Positions 23,027-27,373 of a DNA stretch of 27,373 nucleotides are shown here, one piece after another. Positions within the stretch are counted from its first letter, which is position 1. Every line of letters starts with the position of its first letter. The stretch lies in NCBI GenBank assembly GCA_903895475.1, contig CAITUF010000043.1:1-27373 (forward strand), written 5' to 3'. Below the pieces are notes generated by a model that was given only the letters and a program-made list of their open reading frames with translations, had not been told where the DNA came from and ran no database searches. The position numbers were made by a program, and so were the translations under genes. Source of the stretch: an uncultured Opitutia bacterium. Its GTDB lineage: Bacteria; Verrucomicrobiota; Verrucomicrobiia; Opitutales; UBA953.

Positions 23027-23673
23027 GCCGTCAGCCCAGCGACGAAAGCTTTCCGGTCCGGCGCCTTGAAGAACGCCGTACCGGCCACGAGCGTATCTGC
23101 CCCAGCCTCCCGGCAACGAAGGCCCGTCTCGGTGTTCACGCCACCGTCCACTTCCAGGCGGAAGTCGAGGCCGCGCGCCCGTCGTTCGGCCGCGAGGAAG
23201 CGGATGCTGTCGAGGACTGCCGGGATGAAGGCCTGTCCGCCGAAGCCTGGAAAGACAGTCATGCAGAGGACGAGGTCCACCGCGTCAAGGTAAGGTAAGA
23301 GCCGGCGGGGATCGCCATCAGGGTTCATCGCGATACCCGCCTTGAGTCCGGCGGCTTTAATCGCCGCCAGCGTCTGGCCCATGTCGTGCTCAGCTTCGAT
23401 ATGCACGGTGAGTCGCTCGGCGCCCGCTTGCGCAAACGCAGCGACAAAGCGGTCCGGATGCGTGAGCATCAGGTGGACATCAAAATGGAGTTTCGTGAGG
23501 GGACGGAGAGCGGCGACGACCTGCGGGCCAAAACTAATGTTGGGCACGAAATGCCCATCCATGATGTCGAGGTGCACCCACGTCAGCCCAGCCTCTTCGA
23601 TCGTGCGGATACCAGCGATGAATTCGCCGTGGTTGGCGGCGAGAAGCGAAGGGGCTACGACCGGGGTGGGCAT
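23023..23673 (-). CDS. rpe: Ribulose-phosphate 3-epimerase
   Basis: A 216-residue TIM-barrel enzyme interconverting ribulose 5-phosphate and xylulose 5-phosphate in the pentose phosphate or Calvin pathways. Seen: APSLLAANHGEF at the N-terminus, the metal/catalytic segment HLDIMDGHFVPNISFGP, KLHFDVHLML, VFPGFGGQAFIP (flexible loop) and RLEVDGGVN with the second catalytic Asp. ATG at 23673 fits the family; upstream in-frame codons would overlap the previous gene. It is 1 bp after the LptE-like gene and the last gene of the plsX-to-rpe cluster. It shares the TTAA at 23023-23026 with the stop of rlmN. Confidence 0.97.
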   Translation of the reverse strand: MPTPVVAPSLLAANHGEFIAGIRTIEEAGLTWVHLDIMDGHFVPNISFGPQVVAALRPLTKLHFDVHLMLTHPDRFVAAFAQAGAERLTVHIEAEHDMGQTLAAIKAAGLKAGIAMNPDGDPRRLLPYLDAVDLVLCMTVFPGFGGQAFIPAVLDSIRFLAAERRARGLDFRLEVDGGVNTETGLRCREAGADTLVAGTAFFKAPDRKAFVAGLTA

Positions 23674-23674
23674 A

Positions 23675-24157
23675 TTACCAAGCGGTGGTAGCGGCTTCGC
23701 GAATCTGCGACGACAGGTCACTCAGCAGTCCTGGAGCGAGGCTGCGTTCCTCGGAAGCAGAATCCCCCGTGAGTTGGAGCGTTGCCACCGAGCTGAATTC
23801 ACGGTCCTTAAAGAGGAGTTTCTGGCCACCATCGGTGGTGAGCGTGCAGCGCGCTACCATCGTCACGCGGTAGCTCGAATAGCTGTAGGCATCGGTCGAC
23901 TTAGTCGTCAGGCCGACCCGGCGGTAGGCGATGACTTCGACGTCGAGTTTGGCGCCGCCCGGGCCGACTTTGATCCGGGGATCCCGGCCGAGGTCTTCCA
24001 CGAGCTTTTCCTGAAAGATGGCCTGGAGCCCTGGGCGGGCCGTGGCATTACGAATCGGCAGCACCTCGATCCGCGAGAAGGCCGGCTTCGGCCCACCGAG
24101 TTGGTAGGCGGAACAACCCGCGAGAAGCGCGGCGGCGAGAAGAGGAAGGAAGCGCAT
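23675..24157 (-). CDS. lptE: LptE-like outer-membrane lipoprotein
   Basis: A 160-residue lipoprotein: hydrophobic leader and lipobox LAGC with Cys15, followed by SAYQLGG, close to the YxLGG start of LptE proteins. The core has the pattern IEVLPIRNATARPGLQAIFQ, then a segment VEVIAYRRVGLTT and alternating beta strands (SYRVTMVARCTLTT), consistent with the LptE/RlpB fold (PF04390). LptE plugs the LptD barrel and helps insert lipopolysaccharide into the outer membrane. Its ATG shares one base with the preceding stop (TGATG), implying coupled translation. LptD is not in the window. Family likeness is by pattern, so moderately sure. Confidence 0.78.
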   Translation of the reverse strand: MRFLPLLAAALLAGCSAYQLGGPKPAFSRIEVLPIRNATARPGLQAIFQEKLVEDLGRDPRIKVGPGGAKLDVEVIAYRRVGLTTKSTDAYSYSSYRVTMVARCTLTTDGGQKLLFKDREFSSVATLQLTGDSASEERSLAPGLLSDLSSQIREAATTAW

Positions 24158-25278
24158 CAGCGGCGTTCCGGTTCGGTGGTGGACTTCGGTGCTCCCTTGC
24201 CGAAGCCGAGAACATCGAGTTCCTCGCCGACGACCGTCGGTTTGGGATCTGCGGTCGTCCGCGGACGCGGGTAGACACCGAGAAGGCGGTCGGCGACGGA
24301 CTTCGGCGGCGTGGGGTTCGCTTGGATCTCGGCGAGCAATCCTTCCGCTTCTTTGGCGGCTTCTGATTCAGGCGCGAGGTTGCGGCAAGCATTGGCCATC
24401 AGCTTGGCGGCTTCCGGGTTATTGCGCTTGAACCAATAGAATTTTCCGAGGTTAAGGCGGGCGCGGGCGGCCCGGTCGCGGAGCAACTTGATTTGTTCAG
24501 GGGACTGTTGGGCGCGCGGGTTCCCGGGGAACTGGTCCGCCAGCGTGCGCCAGTGGTCGGCCGATTCTAGCGTAGTGGCTTGGTCGAAGTCTGGTCCCAT
24601 CGAGTCGGCACCGCGCAGTTTGGCGAGGCGCTCGAGCGCTTCGGGGGCATGTTTCGAGGTGGCGTAATCGCTCACGATGCGCTCCAGCATCTCGCTGTAG
24701 ATTTCCTTGCGGTCTTCGCGCTCGGCGAGCCGGGCGGCATGGATGAGGCTCTCTTCGGCGATTACCCCGACAGGCGCGACTTTCAGAATCTTATCGTAGA
24801 TGCTCAACGCGTGCAGGGGGTCTTTAAACCAAGGGAACCAACCCCCAAGGTAGCGACGTTCGCCGCGATCGTATTGGCCGGCCAAGTCGAAGGCGAGCTG
24901 GACGGCTTGGCCAAAACCAGCAAAGTTCGAGTGCGTCTTAAAGATAACATCGAGGTCGGCCTCCGCGTCATCGAATTGGCCACTCTGGGTGTAGAGGCGC
25001 GCGCGGCCAAGGAGGGCAATCGCTCCCACATCGGTGCCGGCTTCTTTCTCAATCAGCTTGTTCCAAATTGCTAAGGCGGCGCGGTCTTCGCGCATAATCG
25101 ATAAGTTCTCGGCTCGGTCGATAGTCTTAAGGACTTCGTCCGTGCGGCTATCCGGAATAATGCCGGAAGACGTGCCGGGCTTCACGCGCCAGCCGCCGTC
25201 TTGATGGATGAGTTCGGCTGAGACCGAAAGGCTCAGTACGCAGCAGGCTGCGAGAAAGGTTTTAACGACGAGGTTCAT
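24157..25278 (-). CDS. Secreted TPR protein, BamD-like
   Basis: A 373-residue exported protein with signal peptide MNLVVKTFLAACCVLSLSVSA. The cysteines at 12-13 come too early for a standard lipobox, so signal peptidase I cleavage near residue 21 is likelier. The mature chain has TPR units: ALAIWNKLIEKEAGT, GRARLYTQSGQFDDAEADL, ALSIYDKILKVAPVGV, and ARARLNLGKFYWFKRNNPEA near 300. The ordering (repeat units spaced as in YfiO) and the neighbouring LptE-like gene suggest a role in outer-membrane protein assembly similar to BamD, but it lacks a clear lipid anchor. The C-terminal 50 residues are a Pro/Lys-rich tail. It overlaps fabH by 17 bp and the LptE-like gene by 1 bp. Confidence 0.8.
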   Translation of the reverse strand: MNLVVKTFLAACCVLSLSVSAELIHQDGGWRVKPGTSSGIIPDSRTDEVLKTIDRAENLSIMREDRAALAIWNKLIEKEAGTDVGAIALLGRARLYTQSGQFDDAEADLDVIFKTHSNFAGFGQAVQLAFDLAGQYDRGERRYLGGWFPWFKDPLHALSIYDKILKVAPVGVIAEESLIHAARLAEREDRKEIYSEMLERIVSDYATSKHAPEALERLAKLRGADSMGPDFDQATTLESADHWRTLADQFPGNPRAQQSPEQIKLLRDRAARARLNLGKFYWFKRNNPEAAKLMANACRNLAPESEAAKEAEGLLAEIQANPTPPKSVADRLLGVYPRPRTTADPKPTVVGEELDVLGFGKGAPKSTTEPERR

Positions 25279-26275
25279 GCCAGCGGAGAAGGGTTGCGCC
25301 CCAGGTGAGGCCGGAGCCGAACGCGACGAGCAGGACGAGGTCGCCGTGCTTGATTTTGCCGTTCCGCCAAGCCTCTTCGAGGGCGAGCGGAATCGAGGCG
25401 GCGGAGGTGTTGCCGTAGCGTTCGAGGTTTGAGGGGAAGCGATCCAGGCCCACGTTTAGTTGGCTGGCGACGGCTTCGAGGATGCGGTAATTGGCTTGGT
25501 GGGGGATAAACCAAGCGACTTCGTCGGAGCTCACGCCGCACTGCGCGAGGACGCGCTGGCAGGATTCCGACATCACGCGGACGGCGAGTTTAAAGACTTC
25601 CTTGCCGTTCATCCGGAGGCAGTGCTCGCGGGCGGCCATAGTTTCGGGGGTGGCTGGCTTGGCGGAGCCACCAGCGACGCAGTGGATGAGCTCAGCGTTA
25701 ACCCCGTCTGATCCCAGAAGGTTACCGAGGATGCCGACGCCTGGGACGTCGGTGGTTTCGATGATAGCGGCCCCCGCCCCATCGCCGAAGAGGACGCACG
25801 TGGTGCGATCCTGCCAGTCCATGACGGTAGAAAGTTTTTCGGTGCCGACGACCAGAGCCCGACGATACCGTCCGGAACGGAGCATGTCGGTGCCCACTTG
25901 GAGGGCGAAGACGAAGCCCGAGCATGCAGCCGAGACGTCGAAGGCGGGGATGTCGCGCCGGAGGCCTAACTTAGCTTGCAGTAAGCAAGCCGTCGAAGGG
26001 AAGGGCACGTCGGGCGTCATCGTCGCTACAATCAGTAGGTCGATGTCGGCGGGATTGAGCCCGGCATTCTGCATGGCCTGCGCGGCGGCCTTGGCACCCA
26101 TGTCCGAGGGATTTTCGTCCGGTCCAGCGATGCGGCGCTCAGAAATACCCGAGCGTGTCTTGATCCACTCGTCGTTAGTGTCGACGAGCTTGGAAAGGTC
26201 GTCGTTGGTCAACTTCCGCTCAGGGGCGTGGACTCCGACGGAGCGGATGAAGACTGATAGCGCGGCAGTGCTCAT
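25262..26275 (-). CDS. fabH: Beta-ketoacyl-ACP synthase III
   Basis: A 337-residue FabH that starts fatty-acid synthesis by condensing acetyl-CoA with malonyl-ACP. The catalytic triad is complete: Cys118 (VSAACSGF), His259 (FIPHQANYRI) and Asn289 (RYGNTSAAS). Also seen are TNDEWIKTRSGISERRIA at 33-50 and GDGAGAAIIE near 164-173. ATG at 26275 is used; the TTG immediately before it is not needed. It follows plsX by 50 bp, the classic plsX-fabH order, and its 3' end overlaps the BamD-like gene by 17 bp. Confidence 0.97.
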   Translation of the reverse strand: MSTAALSVFIRSVGVHAPERKLTNDDLSKLVDTNDEWIKTRSGISERRIAGPDENPSDMGAKAAAQAMQNAGLNPADIDLLIVATMTPDVPFPSTACLLQAKLGLRRDIPAFDVSAACSGFVFALQVGTDMLRSGRYRRALVVGTEKLSTVMDWQDRTTCVLFGDGAGAAIIETTDVPGVGILGNLLGSDGVNAELIHCVAGGSAKPATPETMAAREHCLRMNGKEVFKLAVRVMSESCQRVLAQCGVSSDEVAWFIPHQANYRILEAVASQLNVGLDRFPSNLERYGNTSAASIPLALEEAWRNGKIKHGDLVLLVAFGSGLTWGATLLRWHEPRR

Positions 26276-26288
26276 CAAGGTCTGTGAG

Positions 26289-26308
26289 AAAACACCCGCT
26301 AGGGCGGG
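26289..26308 (-). terminator. Weak terminator-like hairpin between plsX and fabH
   Basis: On the minus strand a 5-bp GC stem (CCCGC / GCGGG) with a 4-nt loop is followed by TGTTTTCTC. The stem is short, so it may only attenuate plsX transcription or be fortuitous. Confidence 0.35.
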
Positions 26309-26325
26309 AAGGGAACACTAAAACC

Positions 26326-27373
26326 TTAGACAACCTCGGGGTTGGCCAAAATCACCGCATTTGCCTCGGCTAAACCTGCCTGCATCCGGTGGCCGGTACC
26401 ATGGCCGAGGGCTTCATAGCCTAGGCGGATGGCGCTGGCGATGCCTTGGCGGTTGCTGGAGCCGTGTGCCTTCATAACGAGGCCGCCCAAGCCCAGCAAG
26501 GGGGCTCCGCCGTAGCGTTCTGGCTTCAGTTTACCCTTTAACTCACGAAGCAAGGGGAACATCGCAATACCGCCGGCCAAGTAGACGGGGTTGCGCTTCA
26601 CTTTGCTGCCAATCATGTCACGAACCATGTAGACCAAGCCTTCTAAGGTCTTGAGGATCACATTGCCCGTGAAGCCATCGGTGACAACGACGTCACAGCA
26701 GTCGCCAAAGACATCGAAGCCTTCGACGGGTCCGATGTAATTAATCTTATCGCCCATCGCCTTAAGTAAGGTGTGGGTGCGATTGATGCGCGCGCCCCCT
26801 TTGCCTTCCTCTGAGCCGACGGAAAGTAGGCCGATACGGGGGCTGGCGATACCGAGAGCGCTTTGCGCGTAAATGGAGCCGAGCACGGCGTTGTGAAGCA
26901 GGTGCTCAGGCTTAGCTTCGGGGTTGGCGCCGACGTCGAGCAACACGAAGTGGCCTTCGCGTCGCGGCATGATGGCCGCCAGGGCCGGGCGTTCAGCACC
27001 TTCCATGGCGCGAACTTTGATCGTGCCAGCGGCGACCAAGGCCTTGGTGTTGCCAGTCGAAACGACCGCATCGACTTCGCCAGCCTTCAGCATTTCCAAG
27101 GCAATCACCATGGAGGAGTCGCGCTTAGACTTGATTACCGTCATCGCCGCGTCGTCGGGATTGACAACGCCAGGCGCGTGTCGGAATTGGATGCGCTTGT
27201 GGTTGAGGATTCGATTATCCATCGCCAACAGCTTCAGGTTATCCTCATGGCCGACCAAGATGAGCATATCCTCTGGTCCGACGATGCCTTCACGAATAGC
27301 CAAAGCCGCCCCAGCAACCGCTTCGGCGGGACCGAGGTCACCGCCCATGCAGTCTAAGGCAATCTTATGGCCA
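26326..27373 (-). CDS. plsX: Phosphate acyltransferase PlsX (partial, 5' end outside window)
   Basis: About 349 codons of PlsX are present; reading is open through the right edge, with HKIALDCMGGD preceding the first in-frame ATG at 27348, so the true start is just outside. PlsX converts acyl-ACP to acyl-phosphate for phospholipid synthesis. Seen: ALDCMGGDLGP near the N-terminus, the VVSTGNTKALVAAG loop, LLDVGANPEAKPEHL, and DGFTGNVILKTLEG, all typical. The C-terminus has GLVMKAHGSSNRQGIASAIR. It is the first visible gene of the plsX-fabH-BamD-like-LptE-like-rpe group. Confidence 0.96.
   Translation of the reverse strand, partial: GHKIALDCMGGDLGPAEAVAGAALAIREGIVGPEDMLILVGHEDNLKLLAMDNRILNHKRIQFRHAPGVVNPDDAAMTVIKSKRDSSMVIALEMLKAGEVDAVVSTGNTKALVAAGTIKVRAMEGAERPALAAIMPRREGHFVLLDVGANPEAKPEHLLHNAVLGSIYAQSALGIASPRIGLLSVGSEEGKGGARINRTHTLLKAMGDKINYIGPVEGFDVFGDCCDVVVTDGFTGNVILKTLEGLVYMVRDMIGSKVKRNPVYLAGGIAMFPLLRELKGKLKPERYGGAPLLGLGGLVMKAHGSSNRQGIASAIRLGYEALGHGTGHRMQAGLAEANAVILANPEVV

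Noticed and set aside
1..27373. Insertion sequences, prophage, CRISPR arrays, tRNA, rRNA, riboswitches
   Set aside because: I saw no transposase, integrase, phage genes, regularly spaced repeats, cloverleaf sequences or known riboswitch cores. No gap between genes exceeds about 150 bp.

Overview
The window is a gene-dense, GC-rich stretch of bacterial chromosome with no mobile elements, CRISPR arrays, tRNA or rRNA. It reads as core housekeeping DNA from a Gram-negative (diderm) bacterium. Several features point to the Planctomycetes-Verrucomicrobia-Chlamydiae group, most likely Verrucomicrobiota and perhaps an Opitutales-like lineage: a very long GreA with a large N-terminal extension, an ArsR-methyltransferase fusion, an LptE-type lipoprotein with BamD-like TPR context, and a TPR/ExbB/ExbD/ExbD operon. 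This assignment is inference from protein style, not a database result. Most starts lack a Shine-Dalgarno sequence.

Layout. (1) 1-1370 (-): C-terminally truncated DUF255/YyaL-type thioredoxin-fold protein. (2) 1469-3840 (+): small secreted BSP-type zinc peptidase followed 2 bp later by mutL. (3) 9932-3841 (-): tight operon nadE, glcD-like FAD oxidase, HAD phosphatase, uvrB; uvrB meets mutL tail to tail with no intergenic base. (4) 10018-12283 (+): overlapping thrB-thrC, divergent from nadE. (5) 12437-12312 (-): tiny 41-residue lipoprotein with its own candidate promoter just beyond a strong terminator. (6) 18658-12530 (-): operon of a 1105-residue secreted TPR protein, a second secreted helical-repeat protein, ExbB and two ExbD paralogues, ending in that terminator. 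(7) 19740-18802 (-): ArsR-type regulator fused to a SAM methyltransferase fold. (8) 21791-19827 (-): long GreA-like factor. (9) 21893-23026 (+): rlmN. (10) 27373-23023 (-): plsX (5' end outside the window), fabH, BamD-like TPR protein, LptE-like lipoprotein and rpe, an envelope/lipid operon that meets rlmN on a shared TTAA.

How the genes work together. mutL and uvrB are two DNA-repair genes on opposite strands. thrB and thrC are the last two steps of threonine synthesis. plsX and fabH start phospholipid and fatty-acid synthesis, and the next two genes look like outer-membrane assembly parts. The TPR-TPR-ExbB-ExbD-ExbD operon looks like a proton-motive-force-driven envelope machine whose periplasmic partners are TPR proteins. 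It has no TonB, TolA or outer-membrane receptor beside it. This is the least explained system in the window.
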